Assembly: GCA_037447655.1 (NCBI GenBank)
Contig: JBBHKE010000240.1
Span: forward strand, 1-64,000
DNA length: 64,000 nt
Source of the DNA: Zygnema cylindricum
Taxonomy: Eukaryota > Streptophyta > Zygnematophyceae > Zygnematales > Zygnemataceae
Direction of reading: 5' to 3'
Part shown: positions 22,830-33,484 of the stretch, one piece after another
Numbering within the stretch: position 1 is the stretch's first letter
Layout: the number at the start of each line of letters is the position of its first letter
Notes under the pieces: generated by a model
Seen by the model: the letters and a program-made list of their open reading frames with translations, nothing else
What the model was told of the DNA's origin: nothing
The model's database searches: none
Translations under genes and position numbers: made by a program

Positions 22830-24559
22830 GACATTTGGTTGAGGGCCAGATCCTCGAGAGGTGGTTGATTTGACACCGAAGCTGGCAGGGTTAACGTTAA
22901 TCTCATTATTTTTTGGCACCAGTACGGATTTAGAAGCTATACTAATGAACGACCACCAGATTAGAAGTTATTGAGCCGTGGAAATTTCATCTTCAGCTCG
23001 GACTGCGAGTGAATGTCGAGTATTAGAGCTTCATCGATTTTACCCAATTACCTGTTTCTTCCATTTCACAATCTCATCATCGTCTCCCACAAAATGTTGA
23101 CTTGATTTCTTCACAAGAAAACCGAGATTTGGGAGGGGTAGATTTAGTGATAGCTGGTTGGCCTTGTTGAGGTATTCTCATGTAGGGAATGGAAGGGGAA
23201 ATAGTGACATTCAGAATCGTTTATTCTATCAGATGGTTTTTATCCTCAACCTTTTGCAACCACATCAGCATAAGACGTTGGGATACTTGCTGGAAAATGT
23301 TGTTCTGACACAACTACTGGCACTGAAGATGAAGAAGATGCAGCAGTAGTCATCGTAGAACAAAACAAGAGAGGAAGCTTCCACAAATACCGATGGCTGA
23401 ACAGCAACTTTGACAGACTATAACTTTCAGAAATACGCTCTAAACTTCCTGAAAATTTACCACAATGTAGCTAACATATAAAGGAACACACACACAAAAT
23501 TTCAATTAATTCCGCTCACAAATCTGTGAGATATGTAGAAATGATATTACATAAAACTGAGTGTACAGTTTTCATATCATTTGTTCCTAAAAATCAAATT
23601 CTCTAAGTCCTACTTTTATACACCGAAACTACACTAAGATGTACGGAGGCATTCCAGCCGTACATCTAACATTCTATCACAAATATTTACACCGAAGTTC
23701 AGACAACGTAAAGTGACAATGATCTAGTCACGCCTCGTCACTATTTGTTGGCGGCGGCTGTCAGCGGTCCGATTAGAGGATTTGGCACCGTAGAATTGAC
23801 TTTACGAAGTCCAGTGGTCCTGCCGAATTTCCGTACGTCCACGGAGGACATACTCACGCATTCTCCCAAGTGACGACACGTGTCCCAAGTGTGAATGAAC
23901 CGTGAACTCCCAACTTCACTGTCACACTAATTTCGGTAAGTACTGAACCGAACTCAACCAAAAATAGCTTAAGTCCTGAACAGCTCTCTCTCACAGCTGA
24001 GGCATAAAGAGGACTAAAGCTTTCTAAAAACAACAGAAAATTCCTTCCCTGGTGCGGATCAACGTAGTAGGGTAGTTACTGTTTGGCAAGAGACAAGTCA
24101 ATATTTGGGGGAGCTTTTAGTGTTTGATGCAGCTCACATGGGGTCTCGTGCTTTTCGTCTTCGCTCATATTGGACCAATCTTGCTCCTCTTTCAGTATTA
24201 AAAGTCGCCGTGGGATTACAAAAGCGTCCGCCAAATCTCATCGTCGATCAGATTTTGGAGAAAGGTCGTACAACTATTCTTGTCACGTCTACATCTCAAC
24301 AACTATTTTTTGACTGCAACAAATCTGGTCAACCGAGAGGCGCACTCCCCACTCTTGTTTCGTTTCCCCGGAGCCATACATATTGCCTAGGTTCCCCTGG
24401 CATGATCTTTGACACCAATACAAAAAAATGGGATGTGCCCAATACCAATGAACGAGAACTAGCCATGGGTTTTCGCACGAATACTAAAGCGGCCCCTAAT
24501 CTCTCCCTTGAAACCCGTTGCCGTTTGATTGGTTAAGCTATGGATTTACACGCGTTACG
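22830..24559 (+). pseudogene. Retrotransposon-borne cytosine-5 DNA methyltransferase, copy 1 (interrupted)
   Basis: C5-methyltransferase motifs occur in the canonical order. Motif I LTLISLFFGTSTDL (22,891-22,932) would bind S-adenosylmethionine. Motif II is AVEIS (about 22,980), motif IV VDLVIAGWPC with the catalytic Cys at 23,165-23,167, and motif VI LGYLLEN at 23,278-23,298. After the solo LTR come motif VIII GSRAFRLRSYWTNL (24,141-24,182), a target-recognition region, motif IX (GALPTLVSFPRSH, ERELAMGF) and motif X (LIG-AMDLHALR, to 24,559). The family methylates cytosine in DNA. Breaks: TGA after PC, TGG-to-TGA near motif II, a CAG-to-TAG and a CAA-to-TAA change, the inserted LTR, and deletion of the C-terminal tail at the RT junction. 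It lies between protease and RT, so it was part of the Pol polyprotein. Confidence 0.85.
23298..24035 (-). mobile_element. Solo copia LTR inserted in methyltransferase motif VI
   Basis: 738 bp with perfect TGTTGTT...AACAACA ends and a perfect 5-bp target duplication GAAAA (23,293-23,297 and 24,036-24,040). In element sense it starts TGTTGTTTTTAGAAAGC. Near its 3' end it carries an ATG (23,353) opening a Gag-like start (MTTAASSSSS). The right part resembles the LTRs of copia A and D. The homologous methyltransferase copy at 43.8 kb lacks the insert. Confidence 0.95.
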
Positions 24560-25575
24560 AGGGATTCAATGTGCTTGTTTTTATATTGACGACGTGATCA
24601 TTTTTTTAACAATTTGGAGGATCACCTCGTTCATTTACAAATGGTGATTAATGCTCTAAGAGCGGCAGGCTGAAAGTGTCATCTAGGTAAGGATATATTC
24701 GGGGTAGATAAAATTTTGTATTTGGGACATGAGGTTACCCCTAGGACTGTAGGTCCACATATGGTCAAAGTCGCCGCCTTAGATGTGTTGCCAGCTCCCA
24801 CAGATGTTGCTTCACTTCGCACATTTTTGGGGTTAGCTAACTATTATAGACAATTTGTTCCAAAGTTTAGCAGCCGAGCTCAAGCCCTCAATTTACTTTT
24901 AAGGAAAGATCAAGAGTGGCAATGGAAGGAAGAGCAAGAAGAGGCATTCCAATTATTGAAGAATGCGCTTCAAGAAAGTCTGGTTGTTCGTATGCCGGAC
25001 CATTTTCAACCATTTATTTTTTACACTGATTGGAATAGATTAGGATTACAGGCCGTATTAGCTCAGCTTGATGATTTGGGAGACGAATACTTGGTAGCCT
25101 ATGCGAGTCGGAGCAACAACAAGACGGAGGCCTTTTACAGTAGCTATCATGGGGAGTTTCTTGGAGCTGTTTAGGCCATCCAACACTTTTGACCATATCT
25201 TTATGGCGTTCGTTTCACCCTCATCACCGATCTCCAACCTTTGAAATGGATACGGAGAATAGTAAGCTTACAGGGAAACTTGCTCGATGGGCTTTGATAT
25301 TGCAAGAGTATGATTTTGAGATAATTCACCGAGCCGGTGAGGCCCATGGTAATGCAAATGGTCTTAGCAAAAACCCCGATCCATCTACTGTTGATGCAAC
25401 AGGAGCAAGGTACGATGAGGATTCGATTTTGGGGGTTGGAATGGTCATGGCAGCCACAATATTTTTTTTGCTTCCTAGAAAAGAGAGGAACAAGGTACGA
25501 TGAGGATTCGATTTTGGGGGTTGGAATGGTCATGGCAGCCACAACATTTTTTTTGCTTCCTTGAAAAGAGAGGGA
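24560..25575 (+). pseudogene. Ty3 element RT (C-terminal part) and RNase H
   Basis: Coding resumes at the RT catalytic motif (FYIDDVIIF, YIDD at 24,582-24,593), fused directly to methyltransferase motif X, so the RT fingers and most of the palm are deleted. The connection reads YLGHEV and FLGLANYYRQFVPKFS, typical of Ty3 elements. RNase H follows (FIFYTDWNRLGLQAVLAQ, then AYASRSNN and LITDLQPLKW). An 85-bp tandem duplication at 25,406-25,575 shifts the frame after RNase H. RT and RNase H convert element RNA to DNA; this copy cannot. Confidence 0.88.
25406..25575 (+). repeat. 85-bp tandem duplication in Pol
   Basis: Copies 25,406-25,490 and 25,491-25,575 begin CAAGGTACGATGAGGATTCG and are nearly identical. 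Because 85 is not a multiple of three, it shifts the Pol frame. Confidence 0.92.
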
Positions 25576-26450
25576 ACTTTTTGCATTAGGGGAAGAGGTG
25601 GAAGGGCAAGCTCCATTATCAGCTGTCAGGGTTGACATTTTTGATGATTTAGACACCTTGAAATCCCTAGAGCAAAGGGTCAATTTTACCACATTTAGAG
25701 GGGATCCAGAAAGCTAGAGTTATGCAGAGGATGTCTGCTTACACTTGGGATAGGGGGGTTCTTTTAAGGGTTTGGCCGGATGGCGTCAGGGAGGTAGTTC
25801 CACCACCTGGTGATCGAGAAACCTTAGTTAATAACCTCCATGAGCAATGTGGTCATTTTGGTGAGAAGCGTATCGCTTCTTTGGTTACAGCATCTTATTG
25901 GTTGCATGGAATTCGAGCACAAGTGAACCGAGTTGTTTAAGCATGCCTAACCTGCGATTAAGTAAAATCGGCATTTGACAAGAAAGGTGGTACCGAATTG
26001 CTTTCTCTTCGCAATCGGGGAATGTTTTACTGTTGGTCATTAGACTTGCTAGGGCCTCTTCCGACCAGTCGTCAAGGAAACCGCTTTGTGCTTGTGATGA
26101 TTAAGCATTTTCTAAGTGGATTGAGCTCATTGTGTTACCTCGGAAAAAGTCAAATTCCGTAGCCGACGCCTTTTTACAAAGAGTCCTGGTTCAGCTTGGC
26201 GCCCCAGCGGAAGTTTTAACTGATCAGGGTTCTGAATTTGCTGGGGATTTTTCGACTTTGATAGAGCAATGCTTGATTGATCACCAACTTAGGAGTAGAG
26301 ATCATCCTCAAGCTGATGGGTTAGCTGAACGTTGTGTCCAAACAGTCAGGAGAGCACTCCGAAAATATGCCCTCGAGGAGGATGTGGGGGATTGGGATCA
26401 GGGGTGCCTTTGATTGCTATGGGCTACAAGTTTAGTAAACATGCTTCTCT
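25576..26450 (+). pseudogene. Ty3 element integrase
   Basis: The N-terminal zinc-binding region is visible as HEQCGHFGEKR then CLTC (about 25,840-25,960), an HHCC site broken by a stop. The core has LDLLGPLPTSRQGNRFV (first Asp, about 26,040), LTDQGSEFAGDF (second Asp, about 26,220) and ADGLAERCVQTVRR (Glu, about 26,320). This is the D,D-35-E triad of DNA-joining enzymes. Stops at 25,938 and near 26,100 and a frameshift before 26,132 break it. Confidence 0.88.
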
Positions 26451-26755
26451 TCACAATCAAAGTCTTTATTTTTATTTTTATGTTGTTTGGCAAGCATCCT
26501 ATTTTTCCAAGATCTGCCTCTGCCCAAGCCACTGTCTTACCCGAGATGGATAGTAAAAGGGATAGTGGTGAGGCTTATTACTGCTCGAGCACAGGTTTTT
26601 CATCGAGAGATTCCGATAGCCATGGGCAATATGCAAGCGGCCCAAAACAGAGATCAACTTTGGTATTCCTACCGTAGGAGTGGCTGTTATGTTCCTCGAA
26701 AATGACGTTTTCAGTCGGGGATTTTGTTTATCGGATGCGGTAACAAAAAGATACA

Positions 26756-27106
26756 TTGGATATTTCTGCAAGCCTGATTATTTTGAAGGTGGTTGAGGTT
26801 TCCCCTAAAGGAGTGTTAACTTTGGAAGGGGCTGACGACAAGAGAGTCAACGATAATCAAATTAATGTGGCTCCTTGCCACCTTCGAAGGCTCGAGGACG
26901 AGCCAACATTACATTTCAATTATTTTCCCTCTCATCCCATTTGTTTCAATTCTCCTTTGTATGCCTCTGGTTACGAAACTAAAACCATTTTATTATGTGA
27001 AGCATGCAATAGAGCTTGGCATTTTTCTTGCTTAACTACGGATTGGGCAGGTCGGGACCAACTTGGCCGACCTTGGTTTTGTGGGGAGTGTGAAATGGGG
27101 GTTTGA
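26756..27106 (+). pseudogene. Ty3 element C-terminal segment with PHD-like zinc finger
   Basis: After an SH3-like integrase tail (KVVEVSPKGVLTLEG), the C-terminus carries LLCEACNRAWHFSCL and, 16 residues on, PWFCGEC. This gives C-x2-C-x4-H-x2-C followed by W-x-C-x2-C, the second half of a PHD finger. Upstream ICFN offers only one of the first two Cys, so one ligand appears lost or displaced. PHD fingers read histone H3 tails; in Ty3 elements a C-terminal chromatin reader (chromodomain or PHD) can guide integration. The frame stops at 27,104-27,106, just before the polypurine tract. No methionine opens it; it is the tail of Pol. Confidence 0.7.
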
Positions 27107-27139
27107 ACTTCGGTTTTGAGGGCTTCTTAGGACAATGAC

Positions 27140-27156
27140 CTAAGAAAGGGGGGGGG
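27140..27156 (+). other. Polypurine tract of Ty3 element
   Basis: AAGAAAGGGGGGGGGGAA after the last Pol stop is typical of the primer for plus-strand DNA synthesis, which directly precedes a 3' LTR. Confidence 0.6.
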
Positions 27157-27469
27157 GAATAATTCAGGAGTGAATACGACTGTCCCCACATTGGGACGGG
27201 GTGGGTAACTTTTCTCTCTTTTTATTGTTTTTATCATCTATATGTCCGCACTAATGTTGTCAAGATAATCATTGTATTTCGACGTATGGAATTCTCCAAG
27301 CGGAGTGATATTGGTCGCCAAATTTATATATTATTCTTCTTGCATGAAGCATCACAGCCATGGCTCGACAGCTGTCATGCATGATTATATTTATTGCCTA
27401 TGGAGGAATTTCCACCTTATTACGACTGCATTGGATGCGGTTTCGGTCCAATTTTAAGGTAATTGGGCC

Positions 27470-29190
27470 AGATAAAATAAAGAGCACGATGGTAAACCAT
27501 ATGAGTCCGGGGTACAAAAGGGGTGGCATGGCCAAAACCGAAAAACTAACATCAGGGATAGGAACACAAAAACAAAAAGAAAACAACAACAACGAAAATA
27601 AAAGCACCCAAACTGAAAGTGAAAAGCACGGCAACTGGAAAAACCCAAATCTACAACCCCAATCCCAACTTAATTAAATAATCTACGAAAAGAAACCCCG
27701 TAAGTCCCCCCAACCCGGGGGAGCACGTTGAGGGAATTCCGGAACACGGCGACGATCGATAACTGCAACAGCCGATCGGAGGAGAATAGAAGCCTGCATT
27801 TGTTTTAAAGCCACAGATATGCGTTGACGATAAAAAGAAGTAAGAACCGAAGGAGGTGGGCTCCCAGGTCCTCGGCGCTCGAAAGCACGTCGAGCGCAAG
27901 TATGGAGAAAATCGTCTATTGCAACACCCAGACAACCAAAGATCTCGACCGCTATCGGAATAAAGTCATCCATAGGGTCCCGGTGGGCATAATCACGCTC
28001 TTTCGCCCTAGCGGCATCACGAGCGGCCACCCCAACATGTCAAGCCGCCTGACCAACAACTGTCGCTGAAGTAGGGTTTGCTAAGACAATATCACCGAAG
28101 ATACCACTGGCACCATCGAGTAAAACAATATCGATCCGACGCGAGGGAATAATAGTAGAAACCTCCCAACGCACAGAAAAGCTCCCCTCTGAAGCGATAG
28201 TCGCAACGGCGTCGCGGATACTGTCGTGCGCCTGGATCAAATCTCCCCCATGGGAGCAACGAAGCAAATGGACACCATCGGGCCCCAAGACACGACCACA
28301 AACACAAACAAGAGAGTCATGTAAAAGAGGATTAGGGAGGCCAAGGCGAAACAAGAGGGCGGTGGTGAACTGAGCAGAGGACAATCGGAGAGGAGACAAA
28401 ATAGGTGTAGCGAAAAGCCAAGACCCAGAACTATGTCCACCACAAGAGAGAAGACGGGCACGTGAAGAATCAGAGGGAAGTGTCTTGAGAAACTCGGATT
28501 TAATGGCGGCGACAACCCGATCTGAAATTGATTCGTAGACAAGCTCAACGGATTATGTAACAACGGTGGAGAAAATCGGCACATCCATTAGGGCATGGGG
28601 AGGAAGAGAACGTGACACGTCCAATAGAGACCGCTGGAAGGCGAACACACTGTCTAAAACCCGGGGGACAACGGTAGCTAGAACGGGGGTGTCCCCAGCT
28701 AAGAATCGGGAAACAAGAGTATAGGCAATAAGGCACCAACTTCCCAAATATGCAGTTAGAGCAACACGAGCAGTCGATAATAGACCCAACCCCCTAGTAG
28801 TGACAGGGGGGGGATGCCTGAATGTGGACTGAGGGCCCAGACTCGTTATCGAAAGCCCCACGACCTAACAGAGTGTGGAGGACGTCCATGAGGCGATTGT
28901 CAAAGGCCAAGAGAGAGGAGACAAACGTCGAGGTGGGAGGGGAAGTACGAGTAAGGTAAGAAGGACGGTGGGGAAAACACCTAGTTAACATAGCAAAAAC
29001 CACTTGGGGATTGGGAAAGTGAGGAAGGTCGTCCATTTAGGCTAGATCTGTTTATAAAGCATCGTGAATGAATTGAGTCACAAAAGTATCCGAACCAAAG
29101 GGGCAACCAAGCACACGAATGCCATCGGAGGGAGAAGGGGTTTGAAAACCAGGAGGGGGAGTAAAGGAAAGTGAAATATCCTGAGAGTTA
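27470..29190 (-). mobile_element. 5'-truncated LINE-like retroelement with zinc-finger RT C-terminus
   Basis: Minus-strand fragments in order: GIRVLGCPFGSDTFV (about 29,090-29,135), PHFPNPQVVFAMLTRCF, a segment with CVCGRVLGPDGVHLLRC and HDSIRDAVATIA (28,186-28,300), then DDFIPIAVEIFGC and SFYRQRISVALK (27,800-27,960). These match the thumb and Cys-His C-terminus of a non-LTR reverse transcriptase type common in plants. The palm and everything upstream are missing, as in typical 5' truncation. Compared with copy I it interrupts 'gagttagaaattattgggcc'; diverged versions of that target flank both ends (about 27,455-27,471 and 29,186-29,205), a plausible target duplication. Several stops and frameshifts are present. 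Confidence 0.75.
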
Positions 29191-30395
29191 GTTATTATCG
29201 GACCGGCAAGGCACCAAAAGTTATTTTTGAGGGACGATTTTGAGTACACCATTTATTTTTTTTCTCTGTAATCGAACGCCATATTAAAATCTATGTAGCG
29301 TAGCTGATAGAACTTTACTTCGCTTAATTTGGATAATTAAGCTACAAGATATGTTAGGTCAAAGTAGTCTTTTGGTGCAATTTTTTGAAACTTTGATGTA
29401 CAGTAACTTTTCAAATAATCATTCAAATACGCTGTATTTTATACTTGTAGATAGAAAGTTTTAATACCTTTTCAATAAGATTTAGTTTGCAGTAATCAGA
29501 AATATATTTAGAGAGATATGCCAGTTTCTGTAAACTGCATAATATAGGTCAATTATTGACTTTTTGAAGTAATGCTTGTTTTTGCCGATTGGAAATTAGT
29601 GCAGGCTTTCCAACCGACGATTCATAATTCAAATGTCCTGACGTTTTCGGTAATTAAACTTAGAATGAGTCCCGTTGTGTCAGTTTTTGATTCCAAGTAT
29701 TAGTTCTAAGTGTTTTAGGTTGTTGGATCTCAATATTGCCTTGGAAATGAAGGCTCAAAACTGTCTCTCAGTTCTGTCGCCTTCCGAAACCTGAATTCAT
29801 CAGAAAAGAGCTATTTTGCCAGCCTCCCTTTTGCCATCTTTAGATCATGTTGGAGTTGCCTTTCAGTTAGTCAATTTATGTCTTGTTTGGCAAAAAGGAT
29901 ACTTGGGGCTTTCTGATTGCAATAGTCCTTGGGAGACTAAAGGAGGGAGTTGGATGGATCCCTGATTAGGAGGGATCCGTGGGGTTTCAGGACCTTTACG
30001 GGATTTTTCCGTGGCCTCAGTTTGCTCTTCTGGGTGTGTCAAGTTTTCTTTCGGGGACGCTTGGATGCTACTTGTTTTGTTTTTAATTCTTTGTAATATG
30101 TTTATGCATTGTGGTGGCTGGCTTTTGATAGAGTAGGGTAGGAGGCAATATGGTTAAATCTGTAGAGATCACTATCACAAATGTTATGGCAGTCTAAATT
30201 ATTTCCATTTTGATTTGATTTGTTAATTCCCAAGATTAGGGTTATGGTTGACTCTCTTTTGTTTAAAATTGTTAGCATAGCCCACCGAGGTTGATGATAT
30301 TAAAGATCGCAGTTAGACACAACTGAGAGACCTTGCGTTGTTGTGTTTTATAAAGTGCACTTTTGTCTTTGATTTCAGTTTATTTTTATTTAAAT

Positions 30396-30686
30396 ATGTC
30401 AAAAAAAATTATAGATGGATGTTGGAATAGAAAGGGAGGTGGGAGGGCACCTCTTAGAGACATGTTTGGAACCACGGAAATGGGTGAAACTAGCTCTTCC
30501 TTCGAGAGGGCTGGCCAAATTTCTGCATATTCAAGGATGCCATCGGTGCCAACGATTTCTCCAACAGGTGGAGGACAAGATATTCCAAAACTCCCAAGTC
30601 CTTTCTTGATTTCTCCTCTTCCGTCCAATCCTCCTATTGGGATGTCAACTGAAGATTTCCGCACTCTAGCCGAATCTGTCGAGTGA
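30396..30686 (+). pseudogene. Conserved N-terminal ORF of dispersed repeat, copy II
   Basis: ATG at 30,396 opens a frame matching the ORF at 9292 (MSKKIID, RDMFGTTEMGETSSS, GMSTEDFRTLAESVE). It stops at 30,684 where copy I reads through with CGA (TGA here). A 48-bp tandem duplication (30,678-30,773) follows. Coding-like text continues to about 31,100. No domain recognised. Confidence 0.45.
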
Positions 30687-30773
30687 AGAAGAGCTTCTCG
30701 GCCATTTCCACCGATTAGGAGAGCTGTCGAGTGAAGAAGAGCTTCTCGGCCATTTCCACCGATTAGGAGAGCT
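30678..30773 (+). repeat. 48-bp tandem duplication
   Basis: Copies 30,678-30,725 and 30,726-30,773 begin GTCGAGTGAAGAAGAGC and are identical or nearly so. Absent from copy I. Confidence 0.92.
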
Positions 30774-31179
30774 TCACATTCTTATTTTTCTTAATCGGCT
30801 GCTTCCACTCACTCTCCTATAACCGGACTAGCTACTCGTGCTAGACAACCTCACCTTAAGTTCCCGACTCCACCAACATATTTACATGAAACCGTTGGGA
30901 GGAACGAGCTTAAGGCTTTGTATGGGCAACAATCACGTGATCACAAGGGTCCTAAAGATAGTAATAGAGGAGCTAGGTCGAGAGCAGCAGTGTCAAGATC
31001 ATAGAGGAGCTAGGGGAACGATAAGCCGTAGATGTCTCTTCTACCAGATTTTGATTTTTTGTCTGCCCAATACGTTACTTTGGGGAGCGGTTATCTAAGA
31101 CAAAACCCAAAAGATCTAATTGCTAGGAGGCCTATATTGGACCTAGGGGATCCCTCAACATTGAATTTTTCCACATCTT

Positions 31180-32352
31180 TGAAACTCTGAGACCTCCATT
31201 CGCCCTCAGAGTAAGCAGATCCAAAAGAAGCTTATCTAGATAGTGCCGACTCAAAGTTGATATAAACCCAAATGACTGACCCCTTGACAATCACAAACCC
31301 ATTATAGCTTCACCCCTGTGAAATAAGACTTTCTGTGTGCTCAGTTCCACCACAGAATGCAAAGTTAGAATATGAGATTTGGACACATTCACCCACTTTG
31401 ACTTTCCCTTAGAAATGCAGCCACCTTGGCAGGCAAAAACTCTGACCGACTACACCCCTGTGTAGCATGGACTCCCATGAGTCCGCAGCAAAAAGAATCA
31501 CTGAAAATGGTCAAGTAAATTGATAGTTATGGCTGGCCAAATTTTGCAATTTTACAAGGTGCTCTCTGCGAGAGGCAGCTACCTACCCAAAATTTCCTAA
31601 GTCTTATTCCCCCTCTAAAACTCTATCTACTGAAGTACGGCACCAATCAAATTACTGTGTCGTACAGAAAAGTACAGGTGCCGGTCTACTTTTTGTACGG
31701 CCATTGTACAACATGGCCAAAATGTCGACACATGTCAAATCAAGATTTGTTCCTGTAATCTCCGGAGTTCTCGTAATCTAATGGTATCAGGCCACGTGTC
31801 ATATGACGTGGCAATGACCGTAAAACGCCAAAAGTACCTTTTTTGTGATCGCGGCGCCTATCGCGGCCGTCCGATCAAAACCGGATATAATCCTAGATGA
31901 TGAAATTCGACGCGCGGTATTTGTTTCGCGGTCGAAACAAGTGCGCGATATCCGTTTCATAAAACATCGAAACCATACTCCGTACTACCTAAAACTGTTT
32001 TCATGTACTACATATCTATTTCCCGTTAAACGAACTAGTCTACGTGTTACTATTTAAATATTTGTCAAACCCTACATATATTAGCATTATTCTAGACTTA
32101 ACGGCTAGAGCTAACTGCTACTTTGACTGGGGGCAGGTATCAGGATCAAACCCAGCACCAATCAATCCTTTTTATGAACCTTCTTAATTTACCTGTCTCT
32201 CTTGGAGAACTCAAGCAGCCATGACTTTGTCTCCCTATCGAGCCTTCACTGACTAAAACAAGTATGGGGGCTTGGATAAGGGAGTCAGAGGCAGACTGCC
32301 TCTTCTCTTTTTCTATCCTAATACACACCTAGAAAATACTCAAATATCAACA
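31180..32352 (-). mobile_element. Solo LTR of the copia-1 group
   Basis: In element sense it starts TGTTGATATTTGAGTATTTTC and ends GTCTCAGAGTTTCA; the latter matches the copia-1 LTR end. A perfect target duplication ATCTT flanks it (31,175-31,179 and 32,353-32,357). It lies inside repeat copy II, at a site intact in copy I (cacatcttcatc). Like its relatives it holds a tRNA-like block antisense in U3. Confidence 0.88.
32093..32160 (+). other. tRNA-like block in solo LTR
   Basis: Plus strand TTAACGGCTAGAGCTAACTG followed by a B-box-like GGATCAAACCC. It is in the same relative place and orientation as the blocks in the other LTRs of the group. Stems are not conserved. Confidence 0.4.
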
Positions 32353-32513
32353 ATCTTCATCACCTAGCCATGACTCTGTCTCCCTATCCAGCCTTCGGTG
32401 ACTACAACAAGTATGGGCGCTTCGATAAGGGAGTCACAGGCAGACTGCCTCTGCTCTTTTCCTATCCTAATACACACCTAGAAAATACTCAAATATCAAC
32501 AATCTTCATCACC
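32216..32513. repeat. 149-bp tandem duplication spanning LTR end and target site
   Basis: Copies 32,216-32,364 and 32,365-32,513, each covering the terminal 137 bp of the solo LTR plus the flanking 'atcttcatcacc'. It therefore arose after the LTR inserted. Confidence 0.92.
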
Positions 32514-32520
32514 TTCTCTG

Positions 32521-33484
32521 TGTTGTTCTACCACTACTAGAGCAGGGGAAGCAGCAGCAGTAGTAGTAGAAGTAGACATAATTCACTCACAGCAACTGAC
32601 AAAGAATCCTACCAAACAGTTGTTTTCTACAGCTCACTAAATCTGACACAAAGATCTAAACTGCTTCAAACTATACAACAGTATAGAATATCACAAAGAG
32701 AAACAGCTCCCAAAGTTTCAGCCGAATTAATCCAACATACACTAAGATATACAACTCAAGAATTTCCCAAAAACAAATTGCAAATTACACAGTCTGGATG
32801 TCTAGATACATCAATTGTTCAAAGTCCTAAGTCTTATACTCATAGTGAGTTTATACTCCTAGCTCCTGTATTATAAATTGTTGTACCTCCGATACAAATG
32901 TTTTTGAGAGATACTTCCAAGAACCAAACTGCCACTAAGGTCTACGTACTCATAATCACGCTAAAGCTAATTCTGCCACTGTACAATCAATATTACTGAG
33001 AGATCAATACAAGTGATTGTACATTTACTTGCCGTCGGCTTAATTACTATTGTCCATATGCGACCATCTAGATGTTGCGAAAACACTTGCTAGCAAATCA
33101 CTTGTGACCTTTTGATGAATCACGTCCATTGACCTTATTGATATCAACCGCAACTGCATTGTCGTGTTCCGAATCATATTCAATGTCACCGTAGCTTCTT
33201 CGCAACTGCATCGTCTCGTACCAAATCATATCCTACATCACTGTAGCTGCTTTGTCCCATTTGCGTCGCAGCTGATTTGACCCATCTACGTCGCAGCTGC
33301 TTTGTCCCATCTGCGTCGCAGCTGCTTTGTTCCGTTCAATGTGTGACAGGCATATGTGGATGTTGGTGCCATTCCGATATACTTGTTCTTTCCTTAAGTG
33401 ACGACGCGTGTTCTTTACGTTGTATTTTAGTCTCTTTTTGCCGTCACAATTATTTATGAGACTTAAACCTTTCCAAAATGAACA
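32521..33484 (-). repeat. Copia C 3' LTR
   Basis: In element sense it starts TGTTCATTTTGG directly after the polypurine tract CTAAAGCTTTAGGGGAG (33,485-33,501) and ends GTAGAACAACA at 32,521. An ATG at 32,579, 59 nt inside the end, opens a Gag start (MSTSTTTAAASPALVVVE) as in copia A. 964 bp. Confidence 0.85.

Larger units (their letters stand above)
19600..27156 (+). mobile_element. Ty3-type retrotransposon carrying a C5 DNA methyltransferase and PHD-like finger
   Basis: Order on the plus strand: Gag with zinc knuckle (to 20,995), spacer (21,000-22,010), aspartic protease (22,045-22,550), cytosine-5 DNA methyltransferase (22,830-24,559), RT C-terminal part (24,560-24,900), RNase H, zinc-binding and core integrase (25,720-26,420), a C-terminal segment with a PHD-like finger (26,756-27,106), and a G-rich polypurine tract (about 27,145-27,156). 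RT before integrase places it in Ty3. The 5' LTR is not recognisable. The sequence after the polypurine tract may be the 3' LTR (repeat copy II). A solo LTR interrupts the methyltransferase and a deletion removes the RT fingers and most of the palm. Many stops show the copy is dead. Confidence 0.85.
27157..32520 (+). repeat. Dispersed repeat, copy II, with LINE and solo LTR inserted
   Basis: Blocks 27,380-27,470, 29,190-31,174 and 32,353-32,520 correspond to copy I (8.0-11.1 kb). The intervening parts are a LINE-like insertion and a solo LTR. The piece 27,157-27,380 follows the Ty3 polypurine tract and could be the start of its 3' LTR, but copy I gives no counterpart for it. Copia C's 3' LTR begins at 32,521. 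Confidence 0.6.
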
